Part shown: positions 8,570-17,203 of the stretch, piece by piece
Layout of the letters: each line of letters starts with the position of its first letter
How positions within the stretch are numbered: the first letter of the stretch is position 1
From: Flavobacterium sandaracinum
GTDB taxonomy: Bacteria; Bacteroidota; Bacteroidia; Flavobacteriales; Flavobacteriaceae
Direction of reading: 5' to 3'
DNA length: 64,000 bases
NCBI RefSeq assembly: GCF_004349135.1
Contig: NZ_SMFN01000003.1
Coordinates: 124,001 to 188,000, forward strand
Notes under the pieces: model-generated
What the model was told of the DNA's origin: nothing
Databases searched by the model: none
Seen by the model: the letters and a program-made list of their open reading frames with translations, nothing else
Position numbers and translations under genes: made by a program

Positions 8570-11275
8570 ATGAAAAAATTTGCATTATTATTAATCCTGC
8601 TAAACGTCTCGTTTGCTTTTGCGCAGCAACAAGTTTCGGGAGTAGTAAAAGACAACACCGGCAATGCATTACCAGGTGTTAATATTGTAGAAAAAGGTAC
8701 GCAAAACGGAGTTTCTACTGACATGGATGGAGCATACAAGATTAAAGTAAAAGAAGGAGCTACTTTAGTTTTTAGCTATGTAGGCTTTTCTAAATTGGAA
8801 AAAGTAGTCACAGATGCAACCCTGAACGTGATTTTATCAGAAGAAGGTGGACAAAACTTAGATGAAGTTGTAGTTACTGGAACCAGAACGGCGCCAAGAA
8901 GTAATACGACATCAGCACTACCAATAGATGTTTTATCTTCAAAAGACTTGACATCAACTGGACAAGCTTCATTTGATAAAGCATTACAATACAAAATTCC
9001 ATCATTCAACACGGTTCAAACACCTGTAAATGATGCGACTTCATTATTGGATCCGTATGAAATTAGAAATATGGGACCTAGTAGAACGTTAATTTTGATT
9101 AATGGAAAGAGAAAAAACATGAGTTCACTTGTGTATACACAAACTTCTCCAGGACGTGGAGAAACAGGTTCGGATATCTCAGCGATTCCTACCGATGCTA
9201 TTGAAAGAGTTGAAATTCTTCGTGATGGAGCATCTGCTCAATATGGATCTGATGCCATTGCGGGTGTAATGAACATCATCTTAAAAAAGAACGCTTCTCT
9301 AGGATCTGTAACATTGAGAACAGGAATAACTAGTGAAGGCGATGGAGAAATGTATGGTGTAAGTTTAAACAATGGTTCTACTATTGGTGAAAAAGGATTT
9401 ATCAATTATACTGTTGACTTTTCAAAAGTAGCATTAGCGAATAGACCTGGAAGAGTAAATGCAGATGGCGAAATCGCTGATTTTGGTGCTAATCCTGCAG
9501 ATGTGAATGCTTTCTTAGCTTTAAAACCTGATGCTGGAAACGTAAACGGATCTCCAGAAACAGCAGCCGCTAAATTTTTAGTAAATGGTGGGGTTGATTA
9601 CAATGAAAACAATCAAATGTATTATAATGCAGCATACGTTTACAAAAAAGTAAATTCGTTTGCTAATTACAGAACTCCATACTGGAGATCAGTAGCTGAC
9701 ATGCCTTATTTAGCAACATTATTTGGCGACGGTACTGCTGCATCATACCAAGGTTATGTGCCAACATTCGAAGGTGATCTTAATGATTACAATGCAACAA
9801 TCGGCTACAAATCAACAAAAAATGGTTGGAATACAGATGTAAGTTTAACTACTGGAGGAAATACGCAAATATACACCGTTTCAAATTCTCAAAACAGATC
9901 ATTTAATGATGCTAATGGTAATGATAGTAAAGATCCAGGAGAGGACTTTTTATATGGTATATCTACTCCAATTACTTTTAAACCAGGTGGAACTTCATTC
10001 AATCATTATGTAGGGAATATCGATATTTCCAAAAATTTAAGTGATCAATTAAGCTTAGGTTTTGGATCTGAATTTAGAACTGAAAATTTTGAAATTTTCG
10101 CAGGAGATCTAGCTTCCTATATTGGAAACAGAAGTGGAGCCGATTCATTTCAAGGTAATACTCCAGAAAATTCTGGTAAATTCAACAGATACAACCTAGG
10201 TCTTTATTTAGATGTTGCATTAGACATAACAGAAGATTTCTTAGTTAATGGTACTGTTAGATATGAAGACTACAGTGATTTTGGTAGTGCAACTGTATGG
10301 AAAGCCAGTACAAGATATAAATTTTCTGACGATAAAATTACATTAAGAGCTTCTTTATCAACAGGTTTTAGAGCTCCATCTTTACACCAGATTTACACTC
10401 AAAAATCACAATCCTCATTTGTTCCAGGACAAGGTATTGTTGTGCAAGGTTTAATAAATAATGTATCATCAGCTGCTAGAGCAAGTGGTGTTCCAAAATT
10501 AGACTCAGAAAAGTCTACTAATTTTACTGCTGGAATAGGTTTGAAACCAAATAAGAATTTTAATCTTACAATAGATTATTACAATATTAAAGTGGAAGAT
10601 AGAATTGTTTTAGGAAACCCTATTACATTTTCTCCTACTAACACATCAGCATTTTTTGTGAATGGTATTGATTCTAGAACATCAGGTATTGATCTTGTTG
10701 CAGGATACAAAAATCTAATTGTAGGGTCTGGAAAAATGGGCTTTAATATATCTGGTAACTATACTTTACAAAACGAAATTGATGGACCTGTAAAAAATCC
10801 AGCAAGTGTAGTAGCAGTTAACCAATCAGTAATTGATCAAACACAAGAAGCACTATTGTTTACTTCAAGACCACAATTTAAAATTATTGGTGGTGCAGAA
10901 TATGAACTTGGAAAATTTGGATTTACTTTGAACAATACTGTATTTGGACCTACAAAATTTAAGAATGCTGGTATGTCAAATGATTTAAAAGTAGAATTTT
11001 TAACAAAAATGGTTACTGATTTAGGTGTTAATTACGCTGCTAGTGACAAACTAACAATAGCCTTAAATGTAAACAACCTATTAAATGTATTACCTGAATG
11101 GAAATTTAAAGCTGAAAACGCAGCTGGTACAGCTATTTTAAACGATCCAGCTCAAACTAGAGCTCAATTTAATTTAGTTACTTTCAATGGTCGTTATTCT
11201 CAAATGACGTATGATGGATATCACTTTAGCCAATTAGGAACGATGTTTAATTTATCTTTAAACTATAAATTCTAA
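8570..11275 (+). CDS. TonB-dependent outer-membrane receptor with carboxypeptidase-like regulatory domain
   Basis: A 901-aa outer-membrane receptor. I place the start at the ATG at 8570 because it begins a clean signal peptide (MKKFALLLILLNVSFAFAQ); an in-frame TTG 45 bp upstream would only add a polar tail. A CarboxypepD_reg-like beta domain follows (about 20-105), then the TonB box/plug region with DEVVVTGTR and VEILRDGASAQYGSDAIAGVMNI, and a long beta-barrel ending in an aromatic-rich strand (LSLNYKF). It would import a bulky ligand using TonB energy. No SusD-like partner follows, so a siderophore, vitamin or peptide is as likely as a glycan. A strong terminator closes the transcript. Confidence 0.92.
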   Translation: MKKFALLLILLNVSFAFAQQQVSGVVKDNTGNALPGVNIVEKGTQNGVSTDMDGAYKIKVKEGATLVFSYVGFSKLEKVVTDATLNVILSEEGGQNLDEVVVTGTRTAPRSNTTSALPIDVLSSKDLTSTGQASFDKALQYKIPSFNTVQTPVNDATSLLDPYEIRNMGPSRTLILINGKRKNMSSLVYTQTSPGRGETGSDISAIPTDAIERVEILRDGASAQYGSDAIAGVMNIILKKNASLGSVTLRTGITSEGDGEMYGVSLNNGSTIGEKGFINYTVDFSKVALANRPGRVNADGEIADFGANPADVNAFLALKPDAGNVNGSPETAAAKFLVNGGVDYNENNQMYYNAAYVYKKVNSFANYRTPYWRSVADMPYLATLFGDGTAASYQGYVPTFEGDLNDYNATIGYKSTKNGWNTDVSLTTGGNTQIYTVSNSQNRSFNDANGNDSKDPGEDFLYGISTPITFKPGGTSFNHYVGNIDISKNLSDQLSLGFGSEFRTENFEIFAGDLASYIGNRSGADSFQGNTPENSGKFNRYNLGLYLDVALDITEDFLVNGTVRYEDYSDFGSATVWKASTRYKFSDDKITLRASLSTGFRAPSLHQIYTQKSQSSFVPGQGIVVQGLINNVSSAARASGVPKLDSEKSTNFTAGIGLKPNKNFNLTIDYYNIKVEDRIVLGNPITFSPTNTSAFFVNGIDSRTSGIDLVAGYKNLIVGSGKMGFNISGNYTLQNEIDGPVKNPASVVAVNQSVIDQTQEALLFTSRPQFKIIGGAEYELGKFGFTLNNTVFGPTKFKNAGMSNDLKVEFLTKMVTDLGVNYAASDKLTIALNVNNLLNVLPEWKFKAENAAGTAILNDPAQTRAQFNLVTFNGRYSQMTYDGYHFSQLGTMFNLSLNYKF

Positions 11276-11297
11276 ATTTTATCCTAAAATAATTAAG

Positions 11298-11329
11298 AAA
11301 AGGGCTGTCACAATTAGACAGCCCTTTTT
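11298..11329 (+). terminator. Intrinsic terminator after the TonB receptor
   Basis: A 12-bp stem (AAAAGGGCTGTC at 11298-11309, GACAGCCCTTTT at 11317-11328) with a 7-nt loop and a T run. It separates the receptor from the methyltransferase gene. Confidence 0.9.
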
Positions 11330-11374
11330 CATTTGGTATATTTCTTCAAAACTTTACGTAAAACAACAAGCAGC

Positions 11375-12115
11375 ATGGCAAATCTTTACAACGGAAAAAT
11401 GGCAGCAATCTATGATGCTATGTACCAAACTTTTATAGATTACGATGAGGAGTTTAACTTCTACAACAATTTAATTCAGGATTGTCATGGTAAAACTGTT
11501 TTAGAAATTGGTAGCGGAACAGGCAATCTCTCGAAGCGATTTTTAGCTCATAACACTACTTACATTGGTCTAGATTATAGCGAAAGCATGATAGCAATTG
11601 CACAAGAGCGAAACAAAAAAGGGATTTTCTTGCATGGTGACATGAGGAATTTTAAATTAGAGCAACCAGTAGATTCTATTTTAATTACAGGACGCTCAAC
11701 TAGTTATTTAATCACAAATGAAGATCTAAATAACACCTTTCAATCCATATATAAAAACCTAAACGAAGAAGGAACCCTTATTTTTGATTTTATAGATGCC
11801 AATAGGTTTATTCCATTTACCAAGGATAATGAAGCTATACTTCATGAAGCTCCATTTGAAGATTTGATTTACTATCGATCCAGCAACTGGAGAACAACTT
11901 CGTCAGAAAATTTTTTACTGGAATGGAGTGCGCAATACTATACTTTTCAAAACAATAAAAAGGAAATAATTGCAGATGATTTTTCTACCGTTCGCGTTTT
12001 TACTTTAAATGAAATACAATTATTTCTGTATCTAAATGGATTTGAAGTTATACAAACAATCGATCGAAAAACTTATGCCTATGATACTTTCGTAATTGTC
12101 GCACGAAAAAAATAA
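11375..12115 (+). CDS. Class I SAM-dependent methyltransferase
   Basis: A 246-aa methyltransferase. I choose the ATG at 11375 (MANLYNGKMAAIYDAMYQTF) over a TTG at 11333, which lies only a few bases beyond the terminator of the preceding gene. Motif I is VLEIGSGTGNLSKRF near residues 40-54, followed by the acidic residue of motif II in YIGLDYSESM and the LIFDFID strand. Such Rossmann-fold enzymes transfer a methyl group from S-adenosylmethionine. The substrate is not predictable; the pattern resembles small-molecule methyltransferases of the UbiE/type-11/25 group. Cytosolic, single gene, with a bidirectional terminator downstream. Confidence 0.85.
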   Translation: MANLYNGKMAAIYDAMYQTFIDYDEEFNFYNNLIQDCHGKTVLEIGSGTGNLSKRFLAHNTTYIGLDYSESMIAIAQERNKKGIFLHGDMRNFKLEQPVDSILITGRSTSYLITNEDLNNTFQSIYKNLNEEGTLIFDFIDANRFIPFTKDNEAILHEAPFEDLIYYRSSNWRTTSSENFLLEWSAQYYTFQNNKKEIIADDFSTVRVFTLNEIQLFLYLNGFEVIQTIDRKTYAYDTFVIVARKK

Positions 12116-12120
12116 AACAA

Positions 12121-12153
12121 AAAATCCTGAGTTTTACTCAGGATTTTTTGTTT
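12121..12153. terminator. Bidirectional terminator methyltransferase / ferredoxin
   Basis: A 12-bp stem (AAAATCCTGAGT at 12121-12132, ACTCAGGATTTT at 12136-12147) with a T run on one side and an A run on the other. It fits the convergent arrangement of the two flanking genes. Confidence 0.88.
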
Positions 12154-12172
12154 TATTTCTATCAGAATAGTG

Positions 12173-12523
12173 TTATTCGTTATGTAAGAAAGCTTGTCTG
12201 TTCAATAAAGTCTCTTCGCTTTCCACGTGATTATCATCTGGGATACAACAATCTACAGGACATACTGCTGCACATTGAGGCTCATCGTGAAAACCTTTAC
12301 ATTCGGTACATTTACCTGGTACAATATAGTATACTTCATCAGAAATTGGAGTTTGAGCTTCATCAGAGTCAATTTCAGTACCATCAGGTAAAATTACCTT
12401 CCCTTTAAGTTTAGTTCCATCCTTAAATCTCCAATCGTCTGCTCCTTCATATATTGCTGTATTTGGGCACTCGGGTTCACAAGCACCACAATTGATACAT
12501 TCGTCTGTTATAATAATTGCCAT
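12173..12523 (-). CDS. 2[4Fe-4S] dicluster ferredoxin
   Basis: A 116-aa electron carrier. The first cluster motif is CINCGACEPEC followed by P (Cys9, 12, 15, 19). The second is CTECKGFHDEPQCAAVCP (Cys72, 75, 84, 88), with the eight-residue spacing between the second and third Cys seen in YfhL/alvin-type ferredoxins. About 50 residues separate the motifs, longer than in clostridial ferredoxins, and two more Cys (92, 93) follow. It would shuttle low-potential electrons in the cytosol; the partner is not evident. It is divergent from the acyl-CoA-reductase-like gene, and the 134-bp gap would hold both promoters. Confidence 0.9.
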   Translation of the reverse strand: MAIIITDECINCGACEPECPNTAIYEGADDWRFKDGTKLKGKVILPDGTEIDSDEAQTPISDEVYYIVPGKCTECKGFHDEPQCAAVCPVDCCIPDDNHVESEETLLNRQAFLHNE

Positions 12524-12611
12524 TGTTCTTTGTTTAAAAGGATCCGTTTTTAGGAATGTAGTTTGTTTTTAAAACTTCCGTTTTTTTAACAATGCCTAAA
12601 TACTTTATCCT

Positions 12612-12619
12612 TATTTTTG
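12612..12619 (+). promoter_or_regulatory. Promoter -7 element of the acyl-CoA-reductase-like gene
   Basis: TATTTTTG matches the Bacteroidota -7 consensus TANNTTTG and lies 38 bp before the ATG at 12658. No clear TTG element is seen at the expected upstream spacing. Confidence 0.45.
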
Positions 12620-12657
12620 TGCAAAATTACAATCTAAACTATTCATAAGCAAACATA

Positions 12658-13716
12658 ATGACATTAGAAACAAAAAAAAGTGTTTTTGTTGAATTAGGAA
12701 AATTTCTAGGTCAGTTTTCTAAGGACAACACGGTCAAAAACCCAGCTGTTTTGCATAACGAGACATTTTTTGATGCTTTTATCGCATTGATAAATCTGTC
12801 TCAGTCACACAATGGCTGGTATACTACGGACAACGTTTATTTCTCCATACAATCCTGGGCAGAAGCCCTAACGGACGAAAATTTGACAAAATGGCTTTCC
12901 GAATATGATTTACAAAATAGAAAATCCAAAAACATCGCTTTAATTTTGGCTGGAAATATTCCACTAGTGGGTTTTCACGATTTCCTTTCGGTTTTGATTA
13001 CAGGAAATACTGTTTTGGTAAAAACATCCTCAAATGATCAGCATTTGTTACCTTTTTTGGCGAAATACATTATTGCAGTTCAGCCAGAATTAGCTCAGAA
13101 TATTACTTTTGTAAAGGGGAAATTAGAGAATTTTGATGCCGTTATTGCTACAGGAAGCAATAATACAGCCCGATATTTTGAATATTATTTTAAAGACAAA
13201 CCTTCTATTATTCGAAAAAGCAGAAATTCAGTGGCAGTTTTAATTGGAAATGAAACCAAAGAACAACTTACCGCTTTGGGGGAAGATATTTTTCGCTATT
13301 TTGGATTGGGTTGCCGCAATGTTTCTAAACTTTTTGTGCCAAAAGGATATTCCTTTGTTCCGTTTTTTGAAGCGATATTTGCTTACCAAGACGTCATTCA
13401 TTATGAAAAATACGCCAACAATTACGATTATAACAAAGCCGTTTTTCTGATGAGTAATTTCAAATTATTGGATAACGGATTTCTTACGTTGAAAGAAGAT
13501 CAAAGTCATGCCTCGCCTATTTCGAGTGTTTTTTACGAGTTTTACGAGGATATAAATGAATTAAAAACAAGATTAAAGTCTGAAAATGAGCTATTGCAAT
13601 GTATCGTTGCTGATGAGACTATAGAAAACAGCGTGGCATTTGGACAAACCCAAAATCCCCGATTATGGAATTACGCAGATAACACCGATACTATTTCGTT
13701 TTTGTTAACAATATAG
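12658..13716 (+). CDS. Acyl-CoA reductase-like (LuxC family) protein
   Basis: A 352-aa protein resembling the LuxC-type acyl-CoA reductases, which use NADPH to reduce activated acyl groups to aldehydes. Visible family landmarks are NIALILAGNIPLVGFHDF near residues 95-113, VLVKTSSNDQHLLPFL, VIATGSNNTARYFEYYFK and the putative catalytic-cysteine region GLGCRNVSKLFVPKGY near 220-235. It is somewhat shorter than luminous-bacteria LuxC. No luxA/B/D/E partners are nearby, so this is not a bioluminescence locus. The aldehyde produced, if any, is unknown. The two genes downstream (serC, serA) are on the same strand but belong to serine synthesis. Confidence 0.75.
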   Translation: MTLETKKSVFVELGKFLGQFSKDNTVKNPAVLHNETFFDAFIALINLSQSHNGWYTTDNVYFSIQSWAEALTDENLTKWLSEYDLQNRKSKNIALILAGNIPLVGFHDFLSVLITGNTVLVKTSSNDQHLLPFLAKYIIAVQPELAQNITFVKGKLENFDAVIATGSNNTARYFEYYFKDKPSIIRKSRNSVAVLIGNETKEQLTALGEDIFRYFGLGCRNVSKLFVPKGYSFVPFFEAIFAYQDVIHYEKYANNYDYNKAVFLMSNFKLLDNGFLTLKEDQSHASPISSVFYEFYEDINELKTRLKSENELLQCIVADETIENSVAFGQTQNPRLWNYADNTDTISFLLTI

Positions 13717-13809
13717 CTGAAAAAAGTGCAATTATTCCGAATTAATTAACGCTTTTTAAACTCCTATTGTCGAAATTTGCACTTTAATTTTTTGGACATA
13801 AACTACACC

Positions 13810-14880
13810 ATGAAAAAACACAACTACAGCGCAGGACCTTGTATTTTACCGCAAGAAGTTTTTGAAAAATCAGCACAAGCAATTTTAAATTTTAATGATT
13901 CCGGGTTATCGCTTTTAGAAATTTCGCACAGAAGTAAAGATTTTGTTGCCGTTATGGATGAAGCCAGAGCACTTGCTCTTGAACTTTTAGGTCTAGAAGG
14001 AAAAGGCTACAGCGCCTTATTTCTTGCTGGAGGAGCGAGTTTAGAATTCTTAATGGTTCCCTACAACTTAATGAAAGAGGGCGGAAAAGCAGCTTATCTG
14101 GATACGGGAACGTGGGCTGCAGGAGCGATAAAAGAAGCAAAACTTTTTGGAGAAACTGTTACCGTGGCTTCTTCGAAAGAACAAAACTACAATCATATTC
14201 CAAAAGGATATACTGTACCAGCGGATGCTGATTATTTCCACTGCACGAGTAATAACACTATTTTTGGGACTCAAATGAAGGAATTTCCGTCAGTTGATAT
14301 GCCAGTAGTGTGCGACATGAGTTCGGATATATTTTCTAGAGAATTAGACTTTTCTAAATTTGATATTATTTATGCTGGAGCACAAAAAAATATGGGTCCA
14401 GCAGGAACTACACTGATTGTTGTAAAAGATGAAATTTTAGGTAAAAATGGTAGAATAATCCCAAGTATGTTGGATTACGCCAACCATATCAAAGCAGAAA
14501 GTATGTACAATACGCCGCCTGTTTTCCCTGTTTACGCTTCTTTATTGACCTTACAATGGTTGAAAAACCTTGGTGGAATTGCTGCTATTGAAAAAATTAA
14601 CAATGCTAAAGCGGCATTACTTTATGGAGAAATAGACAGAAACCCTTTATTTAAAGGTGCTGCAGCTGTTGAAGACCGTTCAAACATGAATGCTACTTTC
14701 TTATTAAATGATGAAGCACATGCTGCCACGTTTGATGCAATGTGGAAAGCAGCGGGAATTTCAGGTTTGCCTGGACACCGTTCCGTAGGTGGTTACAGAG
14801 CTTCTATGTACAATGCGCTTCCGTTAGAAAGTGTTCAAGTATTAGTTGATGTAATGCAGGCTTTGGAAAAAGCAATTTAA
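13810..14880 (+). CDS. serC: Phosphoserine aminotransferase
   Basis: A 356-aa PLP enzyme of fold type I. I use the ATG at 13810 (MKKHNYSAGPCILP), which matches the conserved SerC N-terminus; the upstream ATG at 13777 adds a non-conserved tail. The PLP-binding lysine is Lys193 in GAQKNMGPAG, and HRSVGGYRASMYNALP near the C-terminus is the substrate-binding signature. It converts 3-phosphohydroxypyruvate and glutamate to phosphoserine and 2-oxoglutarate, the second step of serine synthesis, and may also act in pyridoxal phosphate synthesis. serA follows on the same strand after a 122-bp AT-rich spacer, placing consecutive steps side by side. Confidence 0.96.
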   Translation: MKKHNYSAGPCILPQEVFEKSAQAILNFNDSGLSLLEISHRSKDFVAVMDEARALALELLGLEGKGYSALFLAGGASLEFLMVPYNLMKEGGKAAYLDTGTWAAGAIKEAKLFGETVTVASSKEQNYNHIPKGYTVPADADYFHCTSNNTIFGTQMKEFPSVDMPVVCDMSSDIFSRELDFSKFDIIYAGAQKNMGPAGTTLIVVKDEILGKNGRIIPSMLDYANHIKAESMYNTPPVFPVYASLLTLQWLKNLGGIAAIEKINNAKAALLYGEIDRNPLFKGAAAVEDRSNMNATFLLNDEAHAATFDAMWKAAGISGLPGHRSVGGYRASMYNALPLESVQVLVDVMQALEKAI

Positions 14881-15002
14881 AAATTAAAATATTGAATGAT
14901 TTAAAGATTTGAAAAATCAATTTTTAATCAATCACTACATTAAACAACCCAGATTGAATCTTTAAATATTTAAATTTTACAATCTTAAAATATAAAACAC
15001 AA

Positions 15003-15953
15003 ATGAAAGTATTAGCCAATGACGGAATTTCAAAAAGTGGAATTCTAGCTTTAGAAAAAGGTGGATTTGAAGTGATAACGACAAAAGTAGCGCAAGAGCA
15101 AGTGGCTAATTTTGTTAATGAAAATAATGTGAGTGTAGTTTTGGTGCGTAGTGCGACTAAAGTTCGTAAAGACATTATTGACGCTTGTCCTGGATTGAAA
15201 ATTATAGGACGTGGTGGTGTAGGAATGGACAATATTGATGTGGATTATGCTAAAAGCAAAGGAATTCACGTAATCAATACTCCGGCTTCTTCCTCAGAAT
15301 CAGTGGCAGAATTAGTTTTTGCACACTTATTTTCTGGTGTTCGTTTCTTGCACGATTCAAACAGAAATATGCCTCTTGAAGGCGATACCAACTTTGACGG
15401 CTTGAAGAAAGCGTACGCAAACGGAATCGAATTAAGAGGAAAAACACTTGGAATTGTTGGAATTGGCCGCATTGGTCAGGCAACCGCTAAAATGGCGTTA
15501 GGATTGGGAATGAAAGTTATCGCTGCCGATAGTTTTATCCCACAAGTGGATGTTAAAGTTGAATTTTTTGACGGACAATCTATCACGACTACCATCGTTT
15601 CACAATCATTGGAATCGGTTTTTAAAGAAGCTGATTTCATTACATTACACGTTCCCGCTCAAGATGGTTACATCATTAGCGAAAAAGAACTTGCCATTAT
15701 GAAAGATGGTGTAGGGATCGTAAACTGTGCCCGTGGCGGTGTTATTGACGAAGTGGCGTTAGTAAAAGCATTAGACAGAGGAAAAGTATTATTTGCAGGA
15801 TTAGACGTTTTTGAAAACGAACCAACTCCTGAAATGGCTATTTTGATGAACCATAAAATTTCGTTGACTCCACATATTGGAGCGGCAACAGGAGAAGCAC
15901 AAGACAGAATCGGAACTGAATTAGCTTCACAAATTATTAGTTTGTTAAGCTAG
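15003..15953 (+). CDS. serA: D-3-phosphoglycerate dehydrogenase (short form)
   Basis: A 316-aa D-isomer-specific 2-hydroxyacid dehydrogenase. The NAD-binding motif is GIVGIGRIGQATAKMA, the substrate-binding Arg is in NCARGGVIDE (Arg244), and the general-base His is in LTPHIGAATGEAQ. It ends soon after, so it lacks the C-terminal ACT domain through which serine inhibits the E. coli enzyme; feedback control by that route is not expected. It oxidises 3-phosphoglycerate to 3-phosphohydroxypyruvate, the first step of serine synthesis. It is placed just after serC and ends at a terminator. Confidence 0.9.
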   Translation: MKVLANDGISKSGILALEKGGFEVITTKVAQEQVANFVNENNVSVVLVRSATKVRKDIIDACPGLKIIGRGGVGMDNIDVDYAKSKGIHVINTPASSSESVAELVFAHLFSGVRFLHDSNRNMPLEGDTNFDGLKKAYANGIELRGKTLGIVGIGRIGQATAKMALGLGMKVIAADSFIPQVDVKVEFFDGQSITTTIVSQSLESVFKEADFITLHVPAQDGYIISEKELAIMKDGVGIVNCARGGVIDEVALVKALDRGKVLFAGLDVFENEPTPEMAILMNHKISLTPHIGAATGEAQDRIGTELASQIISLLS

Positions 15954-15978
15954 TTTTTCCTTCATAAATATTTTAATG

Positions 15979-16012
15979 AGAGGCTGTTTGATAAAAACAG
16001 TCTCTTTTTTTG
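15979..16012 (+). terminator. Intrinsic terminator of serA
   Basis: An 11-bp stem with one G-U pair (AGAGGCTGTTT at 15979-15989, AAACAGTCTCT at 15995-16005) followed by seven Ts. Confidence 0.85.
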
Positions 16013-16070
16013 TTTAAAAACCTACCAATCAATGATTTGTTTTGTAACTTTATAGTTCAATTTTTTCATC

Positions 16071-16505
16071 ATGAAAAACAGTTTCTACATCATAATGGTC
16101 CTTTTTTGTGTGTTTTTGAGTTGTAACACTTCAAAAACTACATTTCCAAGTACTGAAAAATCTGTTGCTGCTCAAGGCGATACCATCCGAATTGCTAATG
16201 ATGAACTGGAGTACGAGGTAATTATTATTGATCCCGGATTTAATAGCTGGCTTATTTCAAGAGCTTTTCCTCGCAACTATCACTCACAATCTTTTTTAGA
16301 AAACAAAAATCAGCTTTATATTACGGAATGGAACAGTCGGGTAAGGCAACCGCTACGTTTCGATCCCAATTTATACGAAATGATAATAAATTATGACCCT
16401 CAAATAGATTATGGTTATGAAGTAAATTATTTAATATACAATTACATGATTTATTTCCAAAATACCTACAAACAAAAACTTTTTGGTTTTGTCCCCATCA
16501 GATAA
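16071..16505 (+). CDS. Conserved lipoprotein (resembles the DUF6146 family)
   Basis: A 144-aa protein with a lipoprotein signal ending at Cys18 (VFLSC). The mature part has a conserved-looking core: IIIDPGFNSWLISRAFPRNYH, then ITEWNSR and a Tyr-rich C-terminus with YGYEVNYLIYNYMIYFQ. This pattern is common as a single-copy lipoprotein in flavobacteria, and I believe it corresponds to DUF6146, although I am working from memory. Function unknown. It is followed 32 bp later by another small membrane-protein gene on the same strand. Confidence 0.75.
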   Translation: MKNSFYIIMVLFCVFLSCNTSKTTFPSTEKSVAAQGDTIRIANDELEYEVIIIDPGFNSWLISRAFPRNYHSQSFLENKNQLYITEWNSRVRQPLRFDPNLYEMIINYDPQIDYGYEVNYLIYNYMIYFQNTYKQKLFGFVPIR

Positions 16506-16519
16506 TGTTACTATATTTG
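16488..16519 (+). promoter_or_regulatory. Promoter for the 100-aa membrane-protein gene
   Basis: TTTG at 16488-16491 and TATATTTG at 16512-16519 are spaced as in the Bacteroidota -33/-7 promoter (20 bp between the elements). The -7 box ends 18 bp before the ATG at 16538, and the -33 box overlaps the 3' end of the preceding gene. Confidence 0.55.
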
Positions 16520-16537
16520 TAATCATTATAAATAAAG

Positions 16538-16840
16538 ATGAATAAACTCAAACAACGTTGGGGAATTGATAGCAATTTTCAACTTACCATTATATTTATT
16601 GTTTTTGCAATAACTGGATCTGCATCCGCATGGCTTTCAAAACCGTTTTGTTTTTGGCTTGGAATTACAAAAGAAGATTTAGGCTATTGGTTTACTCCTG
16701 TTCGGTTAATTCTAATTTTTCCTATCTATCAAGTCTTATTGGTCTTAATAGGATTTCTGTTTGGACAGTTCAAATTCTTTTGGGCTTTCGAAAAAAAAAT
16801 GCTGAAACGCATGGGACTAGGATTTCTATTTAACGACTAA
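16538..16840 (+). CDS. Small two-helix membrane protein (resembles DUF6787)
   Basis: A 100-aa protein. A polar start (MNKLKQRWGIDSNFQ) leads to a first hydrophobic helix around 18-35 and a second around 57-78, and the tail is basic (FEKKMLKRMGL). The WGI opening, the GSASAWLSKP motif and the second helix followed by F-rich residues are typical of a flavobacterial family that I think is DUF6787. No enzymatic motif. It has its own promoter and a bidirectional terminator downstream, so it is probably monocistronic. Confidence 0.72.
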   Translation: MNKLKQRWGIDSNFQLTIIFIVFAITGSASAWLSKPFCFWLGITKEDLGYWFTPVRLILIFPIYQVLLVLIGFLFGQFKFFWAFEKKMLKRMGLGFLFND

Positions 16841-16842
16841 CA

Positions 16843-16877
16843 AAAAATGCCTCGAATTACGAGGCATCTTTGTTTTT
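16843..16877. terminator. Bidirectional terminator whose loop holds a stop codon
   Basis: An 8-bp stem (ATGCCTCG at 16847-16854, CGAGGCAT at 16860-16867) flanked by A and T tracts. The 5-nt loop contains the stop codon of the convergent minus-strand gene (16857-16859), so that gene's last codons form one arm. Confidence 0.82.
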
Positions 16878-17156
16878 AATTAAATAATTATAAATCCAGG
16901 TTAAGGTAAAGGTTGGAATAAAATCTGAAAATGGTAAAATTTCTTCCAGAAAAGTCACTACTCCTCCTACTCTTCCTATTGTTCCTTTATACATCCAAGT
17001 CATCAAAAAACCGGCTAAAGGAGCCCAAATCACATCTGAAAATTCTCCGATAAAAGGAACGGTAAACGAAAGCATTCCAATGGCATCAAACAGGATTCCT
17101 AACACCAGATTTCTGGTTTTATTATTTACTGCGCTAACGGACACTTGTTCTGTCAT
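16857..17156 (-). CDS. Small polytopic membrane protein, unknown function
   Basis: A 99-aa hydrophobic protein. Three membrane segments can be drawn: about 17-38 (LVLGILFDAIGMLSFTVPF), 44-56 and 78-92. The sequence GEFSDVIWAPLAGFLMTWMYKGTIGRVGG joins the first two and looks conserved. Glycines and short charged turns fit an inner-membrane protein. I do not recognise a named family with confidence. It is convergent with the upstream 100-aa gene and lies 47 bp after msrA on the minus strand, so it could be read with msrA. Confidence 0.7.
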   Translation of the reverse strand: MTEQVSVSAVNNKTRNLVLGILFDAIGMLSFTVPFIGEFSDVIWAPLAGFLMTWMYKGTIGRVGGVVTFLEEILPFSDFIPTFTLTWIYNYLIKNKDAS

Positions 17157-17203
17157 AGTATTTAGATTATTATTTTCCAGAATACGTACAAATCTAATGC
17201 CAA

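Noticed and set aside
12658-13716. Bioluminescence (lux) locus suggested by a LuxC-like protein
   Set aside because: No luciferase or other lux genes adjoin; flanking genes are a ferredoxin and serine synthesis.
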